Source: Gammaproteobacteria bacterium (GTDB taxonomy: Bacteria > Pseudomonadota > Gammaproteobacteria > Arenicellales > UBA868). From it: a DNA stretch of 64,000 bases. Shown here piece after piece: positions 46,024-54,744 of the stretch (within the stretch, counting starts at the first letter, position 1; every line of letters begins with the position of its first letter). The stretch is taken from assembly GCA_022450155.1 (NCBI GenBank), contig JAKUQR010000017.1:1-64000 (forward strand), read 5' to 3'. The translations under genes were made by a program, and so were the position numbers. The notes beneath the pieces were generated by a model. It did no database searches, was not told the origin of the DNA, and was given only the letters and a program-made list of their open reading frames with translations.

Positions 46024-46581
46024 TTGCTCAAAAAATTACCTAATCTCTTGACCCTGCTTAGAATTGGTGCTGTTCCGGTACTGATTCTTTTTCTGCGGGA
46101 ACGGGAGTACGCAATTGGCGTCGCTATCTTTGTCGGTGCAGGTATCACCGATGGACTCGATGGCTGGATCGCCAAGAAATTCAACTGTGTAACGCGGCTG
46201 GGATCGATTCTGGATCCCATAGCCGACAAGGTTCTGATTGTGAGCACCTACGCGGTACTGGTTCTGCTTGGCGATCTCCCGTTCTGGCTTTTGTTACTGA
46301 TCGTGTTCCGCGACGTGGGCATTATTGGCGGTTACCTCATTCTCGATACGCTTCATGGTTCCGTACCCCTACACCCCAGCTTCTTGAGCAAAGTCAATAC
46401 GGTTCTACAGATCATTCTCGTGACTGTTGTCCTGATAGACCGTGCTGGCTGGGTCCATCTGCCTTGGCTAAATGAATTTCTGATTGTCCTGGTGGGATTG
46501 ACCACGTTGGCCAGCGGTATCCATTACGTTTATTTGTGGTTTATCCGGGGCACTGAAAACAACAATTCAGCAAGTAGCTAG
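46024..46581 (+). CDS. CDP-alcohol phosphatidyltransferase family protein
   Basis: A 185-residue membrane enzyme with the CDP-alcohol phosphotransferase motif DGLDGWIAKKFNCVTRLGSILDPIADK (DG..DG..A...G..LDP..DK). It has about five further hydrophobic helices. It resembles phosphatidylglycerophosphate synthase but lacks enough evidence to name it. The start is a TTG at 46024; a stop lies two codons upstream, so no longer start exists. The hda gene begins 11 bp downstream. Confidence 0.87.
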   Translation: MLKKLPNLLTLLRIGAVPVLILFLREREYAIGVAIFVGAGITDGLDGWIAKKFNCVTRLGSILDPIADKVLIVSTYAVLVLLGDLPFWLLLLIVFRDVGIIGGYLILDTLHGSVPLHPSFLSKVNTVLQIILVTVVLIDRAGWVHLPWLNEFLIVLVGLTTLASGIHYVYLWFIRGTENNNSASS

Positions 46582-46592
46582 GGTCTAGCGCC

Positions 46593-47300
46593 ATGACAGG
46601 ACAACTCAACCTGCCGTTGCGACTGAGTGATTCAGCTTCGTTCGACAACTTCTACCCGATCGGAAATGAAGAGGTGGTCGAGGTTGTTCGATCGGTGACG
46701 AAACGCGCCAATGCTAAGCCATCGCTTTTCATCCATGGCCCGCCGGGCAGCGGAAAGTCGCACCTGCTGCAGGCGTTAAGCCGCCTGACGGTTGAGGAGC
46801 ATGGGCTAAATGTGTATGTACCCGCTGGCGCAAGCGGTGTTAGCCCGGATCTCGTTTCCCAGCTTAATGCCGATACAGTGGTCTGCCTGGATGACTTAGA
46901 GCAGATTGTCGGGGACAGGGAGTGGGAAGAGGGTATCCTGGAACTGTATGAACGACTCAATGGCGGGGATGGCGTACTGATCGTCAGTGCCAAGCAACCC
47001 CCGTCACTGGTCGGACTTGATCTCGCTGATCTCGCGACGCGTCTTGCTGCGGGCGGGGTCTACAGTTTGAAATCACTGGCGGAACCGGACCTGCCACAGG
47101 CCATGCGTTTCAGGGCCAGCATGCGTGGTCTGGATTTGCCCGATAACGTCATCCAGTACCTTATTCGGCGGCTACCCAGAAACAGCTCTGTACTGTTCAG
47201 CCTGCTGGATCGCATCGACAAAGCCGCTTTTTCCCGCCAGCGGCGAATCACGGTACCTTTCGTCAAGGAACTTGAAAAAGAATTCTTTTCTGAGTACTGA
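46593..47300 (+). CDS. hda: DnaA regulatory inactivator Hda
   Basis: A 235-residue AAA+ protein that stimulates ATP hydrolysis on DnaA when bound to the sliding clamp. The N terminus GQLNLPLRL is a clamp-binding motif, Walker A is GPPGSGKSHLLQAL, and Walker B is VVCLDDLEQI. The lid carries the sensor-type Arg residues. DnaA-like DNA-binding domain IV is absent. It is coupled to the phosphotransferase gene upstream. Confidence 0.93.
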   Translation: MTGQLNLPLRLSDSASFDNFYPIGNEEVVEVVRSVTKRANAKPSLFIHGPPGSGKSHLLQALSRLTVEEHGLNVYVPAGASGVSPDLVSQLNADTVVCLDDLEQIVGDREWEEGILELYERLNGGDGVLIVSAKQPPSLVGLDLADLATRLAAGGVYSLKSLAEPDLPQAMRFRASMRGLDLPDNVIQYLIRRLPRNSSVLFSLLDRIDKAAFSRQRRITVPFVKELEKEFFSEY

Positions 47301-47404
47301 CTCGGCAGTTTCAACCCAATAATTTCAGTCCAACCCAGGACATTGGCGTCCAAGGGAAGCTGCCGGCCGGGTGGTTCAGTCGACACTCGTGGGCCGAGCA
47401 GTCG

Positions 47405-47746
47405 TCAGAGAATGGCGAGTACGGCTTCGGGCGGGCGACCTATGGCTGCCTGGTCGCCGGATACAACGATCGGCCGCTGCAGCAAGATCGGGTGTTCGCT
47501 TATTGCGCTTGCCAGTGTGTCATCATCCGCATTGGTTAGGTTGTTGTCTTTGAATTCCTTTTCTCCGGTACGGACTATGTCAGATAGAGGCAGCCCCAGC
47601 TTGTTCGCGAGCGTACGCAGCGTTGAACTATCGGGGGGTGACTTCAAATACTCGATAATTTCAGGAGAATGACCATGTTCGTGCAGGAGCGCCAGGGTTG
47701 CTCTGGATTTTGAACAGCGAGGGTTGTGATAGATGGTGATTGGCAT
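47405..47746 (-). CDS. arsC: Arsenate reductase (glutaredoxin-type) ArsC
   Basis: A 113-residue arsenate reductase. The active-site loop is HNPRCSKSRATLALL, with the catalytic Cys at residue 11. The remaining Arg residues of the arsenate site fit QRPIVVSGDQAAIGRPPEAV. It uses glutaredoxin as electron donor. No arsB or arsR lies nearby, so it may serve another thiol-related role. It is convergent with hda. Confidence 0.9.
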   Translation of the reverse strand: MPITIYHNPRCSKSRATLALLHEHGHSPEIIEYLKSPPDSSTLRTLANKLGLPLSDIVRTGEKEFKDNNLTNADDDTLASAISEHPILLQRPIVVSGDQAAIGRPPEAVLAIL

Positions 47747-47873
47747 ACTGAATACTCCATATTTCTTGACACTGGTAAACGCGAGTGTTAGTTTGCAACT
47801 GATGTGAGTGCCGAATTCATAATCGCACCCAGAGTCCTGATTTTACAAGAAAACCGAAATCTCGAGTGACCTC

Positions 47874-48383
47874 ATGAACAATCCCTTCAGCGCAGTTCGA
47901 ATCCTCCTTGCGGTGTTCGCCATTGTTTTTGTAGTGAGTGGTTGTACCACTGCGAAGCCGACAGAAGCCGAGGCGGGAGTTGCTACAGCTGCCGCGCCAG
48001 CGCCGTCCACCGACACTTCCGCTGATTCCGACACCAGCGCCGAGTCGACGGATGATTCTGCTAGTGACAGCAGTGCCTCTTCAGGCAGTACCGGACCTGC
48101 ACCGATCAGTCGTTACATTGTTCAGTCGGGCGATCATCTGTGGGGAATCTCTGGACAGGCACAGGTTTATGGTGATTCCTACCAGTGGCCTCTGCTGTAC
48201 AAACGAAATCGCGACGACATCTACGATCCCGACTTGATCTATCCGGGCCAGGTGTTGCATATCGACCGAGAGGCCAGTGAGCAGCAGATTCAGCTGGCGA
48301 TAGACCACGCAAAAACCCGCGGAGCATGGGCTCTAGGCGTGGTTGAGAAGGCAGATATTGACTACTTGATGTTGGCTCTTTAA
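47874..48383 (+). CDS. LysM-domain lipoprotein
   Basis: A 169-residue protein with a lipobox VVSGC at its N terminus (Cys about residue 24). A Ser/Thr/Ala/Asp-rich linker (about 25-78) is followed by a LysM domain RYIVQSGDHLWGISG with LIYPGQVLHI. It would be anchored in the outer membrane and bind peptidoglycan. The ATG is at 47874. It is convergent with proS. Confidence 0.85.
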   Translation: MNNPFSAVRILLAVFAIVFVVSGCTTAKPTEAEAGVATAAAPAPSTDTSADSDTSAESTDDSASDSSASSGSTGPAPISRYIVQSGDHLWGISGQAQVYGDSYQWPLLYKRNRDDIYDPDLIYPGQVLHIDREASEQQIQLAIDHAKTRGAWALGVVEKADIDYLMLAL

Positions 48384-48420
48384 ACGCCGGATCTTGGGCG
48401 CCTGTCACAGACGCGGACGG

Positions 48421-50133
48421 CTATAGCTCGCGCAAAGTCACGAGCGCTTGTACGACCTCATCGAATGGATAGTCGTCAGTTGCACCGGAGCGGCGGTTAC
48501 GGTATTCGATCGTCCCGGATTTGAGGCCGCGCTCACCGATTACCAGCCGATGCGGAATACCCACCAGATCCATCTCTGAAAACATGACGCCGGGACGCTC
48601 GTTCCGGTCGTCGATCAGAACTTCAAATCCGCAGCTTGTCAGCTCGGTATAAAGCCGCTCAACTGCAGAAGCGACGGTGGCGGACTTGTGCAGGCCAATG
48701 GGCACGATGCCCACGTCAAACGGCGTGATGGGGTCGGGCCATATGATGCCGTGTTCATCGTGGCTCTGCTCGATCGCCGCTGCCACGATACGAGTGATGC
48801 CGATCCCATAACAGCCCATATACATCGGCTGCGCTTTGCCCGATTTGTCGAGATAGGAGGCCCCCAGTGCTTCGCTGTACTTGGTGCCCAGCTGAAAGAC
48901 GTGCCCTACTTCAATTCCTCGCCGTACATGGATCGTCTTTGACGGATCGGTGGGGCAGGGATCGCCATCTACAGCCTGTCTGATATCCGCTACTGCGGGT
49001 TCTGGGAGGTCGCGCATCCAGTTGACATTTTCCAAGTGTTTATCGACCTGGTTTGCGCCGCAAATAAAGTTTGCGAGTACAGCAGCACTGTAGTCAGCAA
49101 CAACAGGAAACGAGAGCCCTACCGGACCAATCGAACCGGGCTCCGAGCCGGTCGCCCTGCGGATATCATCTGCACTGGCCATCTGCAGTGGTTTGGCAAT
49201 CTCGTTCAGTGTCTCTGCTTTTACGCTATTGAGCTCATGATCGCCGCGAAGAACGAGTGCAACAACACCGCCGTCAGCACCTGCGACTATCAGGGTCTTA
49301 ACCGTTTGTTGGGGCTGAATCGCGAGGAATTGGCATAGATCGGCAATGGTGTGTTGGCCCGGGGTGTCAATCTCGCCCATCGCCGTACCGGGCGAGGGTC
49401 TTCCAGCCAGCGATGGCTCCAGGGTTACTTTTTCAATATTTGCTGAATAACCGGCTTCAGAACAAAGGGCGATCGAGTCTTCCCCCGAATCAGCCAATAC
49501 GTGGAATTCATGGGAAAAACTTCCGCCAATGCTGCCGCTGTCTGCCTCTACCGCGCGGGTTTCCAATCCCAGGCGATCAAAAATGCGCTGATAAGTGTCG
49601 TACATGGTTTGGTAACTTTTGGCCATACCTTTTGCATCGGCATCAAACGTATACGCGTCTTTCATAATGAATTCACGTGCGCGCATGACACCGAACCGCG
49701 GCCGAATTTCATCTCGAAACTTGGTCTGAATCTGGTACAGGTTAAGAGGCAGCTGGCGATAGCTACGTATTTCGGACTTGGCTAGGGTAGTGATGACTTC
49801 TTCATGGGTGGGGCCAAAACAGAATTCGCGTTGATGCCGATCAGTCAGTCTCAGCAATTCCGGCCCATAGTCCTCCCAACGCCCCGAAGCACGCCACAGT
49901 TCGGCTGGTTGGATGGCAGATAGCAGGACCTCCTGGGCACCGCTTCTGTTCATTTCTTCACGCACTACAGTTTCGACTTTGCGAAGCACGCGATGACCCA
50001 GTGGCAGCCAGTTGTAGATACCGGCTGCGACCTGCCTGATCAGTCCGGCTCGGAGCATCAGTTGGTGACTGATAATCTCTGCGTCGGCTGGGGTTTCTTT
50101 AAGGGTCGCAATCAGAAACTGGGAAGTTCGCAT
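48421..50133 (-). CDS. proS: Prolyl-tRNA synthetase
   Basis: A 570-residue class II synthetase (E. coli 572). It has motif 2 FRDEIRPRFGVMRAREFIMKD and motif 3 GCYGIGITRIVAAAIEQSHDE. Between motifs 2 and 3 lies the bacterial-type editing insertion (about residues 225-410) and at the C terminus an anticodon-binding domain. The ATG is at 50133. Confidence 0.97.
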   Translation of the reverse strand: MRTSQFLIATLKETPADAEIISHQLMLRAGLIRQVAAGIYNWLPLGHRVLRKVETVVREEMNRSGAQEVLLSAIQPAELWRASGRWEDYGPELLRLTDRHQREFCFGPTHEEVITTLAKSEIRSYRQLPLNLYQIQTKFRDEIRPRFGVMRAREFIMKDAYTFDADAKGMAKSYQTMYDTYQRIFDRLGLETRAVEADSGSIGGSFSHEFHVLADSGEDSIALCSEAGYSANIEKVTLEPSLAGRPSPGTAMGEIDTPGQHTIADLCQFLAIQPQQTVKTLIVAGADGGVVALVLRGDHELNSVKAETLNEIAKPLQMASADDIRRATGSEPGSIGPVGLSFPVVADYSAAVLANFICGANQVDKHLENVNWMRDLPEPAVADIRQAVDGDPCPTDPSKTIHVRRGIEVGHVFQLGTKYSEALGASYLDKSGKAQPMYMGCYGIGITRIVAAAIEQSHDEHGIIWPDPITPFDVGIVPIGLHKSATVASAVERLYTELTSCGFEVLIDDRNERPGVMFSEMDLVGIPHRLVIGERGLKSGTIEYRNRRSGATDDYPFDEVVQALVTLREL

Positions 50134-50322
50134 GGTTGCTGCATTGCCCGGGGTGACGTGAATCGCTAGTGTAAGCGGTTTGCGCAGATCCCTCTAGGAT
50201 GGTTGGCTGAAGTCTCGCCAATTAAGATTGTTAGAATATCCAGTTTGGGGTTGCCAGGTTCTACTGGTTTTATCTTAACGCGCTGACCTTAGCGGGTCGG
50301 TTAACGGTTGGTCTTGGAAGAC

Positions 50323-52281
50323 ATGGACTCGGTATCAGAAATTCTGTGGCAGCCTTCTTCTTCAAGAATCGCCAACGCGCACATCACGGCATTTGTCCGT
50401 CAAGTTGAGTCAAGAACTGGTCAGTCGCTGCCAGATTACAATGCAGTACATGCCTGGTCAGTGGCTCAACCCTGTGTCTTCTGGGAGTGCCTGTGGGATT
50501 TCTGTGGCCTGCCTCCTAGATCACCCGATGAACGCACGGTAGAAAACCGTGATCACATGCCTGGGGCCCGGTGGTTTCCGGACAGCCGGATAAACTTTGC
50601 CAGCCACTTGTTGATCCAACGGGCCGATTCACCAGCCATGGTGTTTCGTTCCGAGAATATAGTCAGACGGGTGATCAGCCATGCGGAACTCTATGGGCAG
50701 GTGGCTGATATTGCCGCCGCGCTACGGTCAACAGGCGTTGAGGCGGGAGACCGGGTCTGTGCGTTCATGCCGAACATGCCTGAAACCGTCTCCGCTATGC
50801 TGGCATCTGCATCGCTGGGCGCTATCTGGTCATCTTGTTCCCCGGATTTTGGCGTCCAGGGTGTGCTCGACAGGTTTGGCCAGATTGAGCCAAAGGTGTT
50901 GTTCAGTGCGGATGGCTATTTTTACAACGGCAATGCACATGACTCGCTCGACAAACTGAACGCTATCCGTGCAGGATTACCATCGCTGGAAAAGGTCGTG
51001 GTCGTCCCCCTGGTGGCCGATCAACCCGACGTCAGCCGGATCACGAAAGGGGTATTACTGGAGGAATTTCTGGTTCCCGCTGATTCGATAGAATTCAATA
51101 AACTGCCATTTAACCATCCCCTCTACATCATGTACTCGTCGGGTACGACGGGGGTTCCGAAAGCGATCATTCACGGTGCTGGCGGTACGCTGCTTCAGCA
51201 TCTCAAGGAACACAGACTGCATACTGACATCCATCCGGGTGATCGACTGTTTTACTTTACGACCTGTGGTTGGATGATGTGGAACTGGCTCGTGTCGGGT
51301 CTTGCCAGTGGCGCGATTCTCGGGCTGTATGATGGATCACCGTTCTACCCTGACGGAAACGCCCTTTTCGATTTTGTATCTGAAGAAAAGATGAACATTT
51401 TCGGCACTTCGGCTAAGTTTATTGACGCGGCAAACAAAGCTGGCATTCATCCGACAGAAACACACGATCTGACTGACTTGCGCAGTGTACTTTCCACAGG
51501 GTCGCCACTGATGCCGGAAGGTTTCGACTATGTTTACCAGTCGATCAAGGAAGATGTGTGCCTGTCATCGATTTCAGGTGGTACGGATATCGTGTCCTGC
51601 TTTGTGCTCGGGAATCCGACACTGCCCGTTCGGCGTGGCGAAATCCAGTGTAAGGGGTTGGGCATGCAGGTGGAGGTCCGGGGCGACTCGGGCGAGATTC
51701 TGACACCGGGTCAGAAAGGTGAATTGACCTGTAGTAATTCGTTCCCCTGTATGCCCGTCGGATTCTGGAATGATCCGGAAGGTCAGAAGTATCGTGCAGC
51801 CTACTTCGACAAATTTCCGAACATCTGGTGTCACGGGGATTATGTCGCCGAAACTGAAAATGGGGGGATGATTATCTACGGGCGTTCTGATGCAGTCCTT
51901 AACCCTGGCGGAGTGCGGATCGGTACAGCCGAGATTTACCGGCAGGCCGAACAGATTGATGAAGTCATCGAAAGCCTGGTGATTGGCCAGCAATTCGAAG
52001 GCGATGTCCGAGTTGTCCTGTTTGTGCGTTTAAGAGAAGGAACTGTCCTGGATAGTGATCTTGCTGATGTCATTCGCGCCAAGATTCGACAAAACACAAC
52101 ACCTCGTCATGTGCCGGCGCGTATCGTACAGGTATCTGATATCCCACGCACCAAGAGTGGCAAGATTGTTGAACTTGCGGTTCGAAAAGTCATCCATGGT
52201 GAACTGGTGAAAAACCGAGAGGCACTTGCAAACCCGGAGGCACTCGATCTTTTTGCAGATTTGCCGGAACTGAAACATTGA
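50323..52281 (+). CDS. Acetoacetyl-CoA synthetase
   Basis: A 652-residue AMP-forming acyl-CoA synthetase. The AMP-binding P-loop is IMYSSGTTGVPKAIIHGAGG (about residue 270), followed by FTTCGWMMWNW. The catalytic Lys is in PRTKSGKIVELAVRKV near the C terminus. Length and N-terminal HITAFVRQVE agree with acetoacetyl-CoA synthetases, which activate acetoacetate from ketone-body or 3-hydroxybutyrate breakdown. I chose the ATG at 50323; the frame opens at a TTG five codons earlier. It is divergent from proS. Confidence 0.9.
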   Translation: MDSVSEILWQPSSSRIANAHITAFVRQVESRTGQSLPDYNAVHAWSVAQPCVFWECLWDFCGLPPRSPDERTVENRDHMPGARWFPDSRINFASHLLIQRADSPAMVFRSENIVRRVISHAELYGQVADIAAALRSTGVEAGDRVCAFMPNMPETVSAMLASASLGAIWSSCSPDFGVQGVLDRFGQIEPKVLFSADGYFYNGNAHDSLDKLNAIRAGLPSLEKVVVVPLVADQPDVSRITKGVLLEEFLVPADSIEFNKLPFNHPLYIMYSSGTTGVPKAIIHGAGGTLLQHLKEHRLHTDIHPGDRLFYFTTCGWMMWNWLVSGLASGAILGLYDGSPFYPDGNALFDFVSEEKMNIFGTSAKFIDAANKAGIHPTETHDLTDLRSVLSTGSPLMPEGFDYVYQSIKEDVCLSSISGGTDIVSCFVLGNPTLPVRRGEIQCKGLGMQVEVRGDSGEILTPGQKGELTCSNSFPCMPVGFWNDPEGQKYRAAYFDKFPNIWCHGDYVAETENGGMIIYGRSDAVLNPGGVRIGTAEIYRQAEQIDEVIESLVIGQQFEGDVRVVLFVRLREGTVLDSDLADVIRAKIRQNTTPRHVPARIVQVSDIPRTKSGKIVELAVRKVIHGELVKNREALANPEALDLFADLPELKH

Positions 52282-52386
52282 CCCTGAGAGTTTCCCGCAG
52301 ACACTGGCTAGTGGTTTTCTATGTCTCCACTGAAGGCCAGTTCATGGGGCTCATCGCACTGAATTGAAGCCACTTGATTCTCATCG

Positions 52387-53169
52387 ATGTTGACTTATCC
52401 CTCTATTGATCCGGTTGTTTTTGCTGTCGGGCCGATAACGGTCTACTGGTACGGCGTCATGTATCTGATCGGATTCCTTGGTGGTGGCGCATTGGGTGTG
52501 CTGCGTGCCCGGGCGTCCGGTTCTACGTGGTCCTCACAGCAGGTCTGGGATCTTCTGTTCTATGTGGCAGTGGGCGTGATCGTTGGCGGCCGACTCGGTT
52601 ACGTCCTGTTCTATAACGTTGGTTACTATCTGGAGCATCCGATTGCGCTGCTGTATATCTGGTCGGGTGGTATGTCGTTTCATGGTGGGTTGATTGGGGC
52701 CTGTGTTGCACTCGCTCTGTACGCCAGGCGTTCCGGCCGTAGTTTCCTGTCCGTTTCGGACTTTCTGGCACCATTGTGTCCCCTGGGACTGGGTGCAGGA
52801 CGGTTGGGGAACTTTATCAACGAGGAGCTTTGGGGGCGGGTGTCTGATGTGCCCTGGGCGATGATCTTTCCATCTGCAGGCCCTTTAGCGAGACACCCGT
52901 CACAGATTTATGAAGCGGGACTTGAGGGGCTGTTGCTATTTCTGATCATCTGGACCTATTCATCGAAGCCAAGGGTTACGGGAAGCGTGTCGGGACTTTT
53001 CCTCATTTGTTACGCGCTATTCCGGTTCACCGTTGAATTTTTCAGAGAACCCGATGCCCATCTTGGGCTGGTCTTTCTGGATGGACTGTCGATGGGACAA
53101 CTGTTGTGTTTGCCAATGCTGATCGCAGGACTTTGGCTCTTGTTGGCTGGGCGGTCGCGTCAGACTTGA
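52387..53169 (+). CDS. lgt: Prolipoprotein diacylglyceryl transferase
   Basis: A 260-residue inner-membrane enzyme that adds diacylglycerol to the lipobox Cys of lipoproteins. Motifs are [25 protein letters not shown] and the signature [20 protein letters not shown]. About seven membrane helices are predicted. The ATG is at 52387. It is usually next to thyA, which is not seen here. Confidence 0.95.
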   Translation: MLTYPSIDPVVFAVGPITVYWYGVMYLIGFLGGGALGVLRARASGSTWSSQQVWDLLFYVAVGVIVGGRLGYVLFYNVGYYLEHPIALLYIWSGGMSFHGGLIGACVALALYARRSGRSFLSVSDFLAPLCPLGLGAGRLGNFINEELWGRVSDVPWAMIFPSAGPLARHPSQIYEAGLEGLLLFLIIWTYSSKPRVTGSVSGLFLICYALFRFTVEFFREPDAHLGLVFLDGLSMGQLLCLPMLIAGLWLLLAGRSRQT

Positions 53170-53448
53170 CGGATGTCGGATCCGTGGGGTACCGGTCGAT
53201 TACATGGGGTCTGGATAGTTATGGGGCATAACACCCCAGAGTACTCAATTTCGAGCAGCAAAGATCATCGAGGTAGAAATAAACGTTATTTATCCGGGCC
53301 GCGGAACATTTTGATTAGTCTAGCCTCAAACAAACGATTAGAGTTTCTCCTTTCCACAGGATTTCAACTGGCGACACGAACCCCCGCCGGGCTACTATCT
53401 AATCCGATACGGGTGCAATACCAGGTAATTATGGAGTGATGTGATTTG
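53170..53448. other. Non-coding region before aprM
   Basis: A 279-bp region between lgt and aprM. A short stem TGGGG/CCCCA lies at 53222-53238. The 88-codon open frame starting at 53173 has no family resemblance and poor codon use, so I do not call it a gene. It probably holds the apr promoter, but I find no convincing hexamers. Confidence 0.4.
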
Positions 53449-54234
53449 ATGTTCACCAGCAATCCCTTTGCCGAACTTTCAGGCTTCATGCCACCAGCCT
53501 TCATGCAGACTTATGTCGTCATCATGGTAGTGCTCGTCGTGGTTGGCACGCTGTATGACACTATTCACAAAAAAAGTGCCAAGTATTTCTTTAAAAACTG
53601 GCAAAAAGAAAGAGCCAGCGGTGCGCGACGGGTCGGTGGTGGGGAAGTGGTGGCCCTGGCGGTTCGAACTGCCGTGGTCGACGGCCTAATGTCTGGCGAA
53701 TTCTGTAATGCCCGGCGCAGAATTGCCCATCTCTTGACCATGTACGGCTTCCTCGCCCACTTCATTACCACAGCCATTTTGGTGTTCTGCTACCCAACGC
53801 CCGCCACACCCGCACCCGCCATCTGGCCCTTAATCTGGTATATCGGCGGTCTGCTGATTTGTGTTGGTGGCTACTGGTTTTGGTTCTTCATTCGAGTGGA
53901 TGTTGCCGCTGAGGGCAATTCTCCGTTTCGCATTGTGCAGGCCGACCTGTTTATTATTTCGCTTCTCGCCAGCGTGACTTTGGGCCTGATCTGGGGGTAC
54001 GTGCAGGTAACAGGAAATTCGTGGGCAAACTTGTTGTTTGCTCTATACATGATCGCTACGACGGTGCTTTTCGGATCTATTCCGTGGTCAAAGTTCTCAC
54101 ACATGTTCTATAAGCCAGCAGCGGCCCTGCAAAATCGTATCGCAGAAGCGGACGGTTCAAGGAGCAACTTGCCGGCTCCTGCCGATAAGCCTGAAGTTTT
54201 TGGCAGCTCCCGCCAGACAACTCAACATTATTAA
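53449..54234 (+). CDS. aprM: APS-reductase membrane anchor AprM
   Basis: A 261-residue protein with about five membrane helices, placed directly before aprB-aprA. This gene order, aprM-aprB-aprA, is known from sulfur-oxidising bacteria such as Allochromatium vinosum, where AprM is thought to take electrons from AprBA into the quinone pool. I start at the ATG at 53449; a TTG one codon earlier is less likely. The call rests on context and on the helix pattern, because no cofactor motif is obvious. Confidence 0.82.
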   Translation: MFTSNPFAELSGFMPPAFMQTYVVIMVVLVVVGTLYDTIHKKSAKYFFKNWQKERASGARRVGGGEVVALAVRTAVVDGLMSGEFCNARRRIAHLLTMYGFLAHFITTAILVFCYPTPATPAPAIWPLIWYIGGLLICVGGYWFWFFIRVDVAAEGNSPFRIVQADLFIISLLASVTLGLIWGYVQVTGNSWANLLFALYMIATTVLFGSIPWSKFSHMFYKPAAALQNRIAEADGSRSNLPAPADKPEVFGSSRQTTQHY

Positions 54235-54279
54235 TCAACCCATCACTGGACTTCTCTATTCAGGAGATAACGGAATATC

Positions 54280-54744
54280 ATGCCAACATTTGTTTATATG
54301 ACTCGTTGCGATGGCTGCGGACATTGTGTCGACATATGTCCTTCCGACATTATGCACATCGATAAAACTTATCGTCGTGCCTATAACATCGAGCCCAATA
54401 TGTGCTGGGAGTGTTATGCCTGCGTAAAGGCCTGTCCGCAAAACGCGATTGACGTGCGTGGTTATGCCGATTTTGCCCCACTCGGCCACAGCGTGCGAGT
54501 ACTCCGGGAAGAACCCAAGGCCACAATTTCCTGGAAGATCAAGTTTCGCGACGGCCGCGAAAAGAATTTCGTCTCACCGATTCGCACCACGGAATGGGGC
54601 TCGATCCCGTCACCGGCTGAACTCCCAGTACCTAGTGCTGAAGACTTTCATTCACAAGAACTGGCCCACGAACCGGATGCGCTTAATGTCGCTAACGGAT
54701 TGCCAGCGTTGAGATCCGATCAACTCAAGCAGGGGCTGATCTGA
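54280..54744 (+). CDS. aprB: Adenylylsulfate reductase beta subunit
   Basis: A 154-residue iron-sulfur subunit of dissimilatory APS reductase. Two [4Fe-4S] motifs are visible: CDGCGHCVDICPSD and CWECYACVKACPQN. In sulfur oxidisers the enzyme runs sulfite + AMP to APS. The SD AGGAG is 12 bases before the ATG. The stop overlaps the aprA ATG by one base (TGATG). Confidence 0.96.
   Translation: MPTFVYMTRCDGCGHCVDICPSDIMHIDKTYRRAYNIEPNMCWECYACVKACPQNAIDVRGYADFAPLGHSVRVLREEPKATISWKIKFRDGREKNFVSPIRTTEWGSIPSPAELPVPSAEDFHSQELAHEPDALNVANGLPALRSDQLKQGLI

Noticed and set aside
53173-53439. An 88-codon open frame right after lgt.
   Set aside because: It has no resemblance to a known protein, low-complexity basic/serine content, and lies where the apr promoter is expected.
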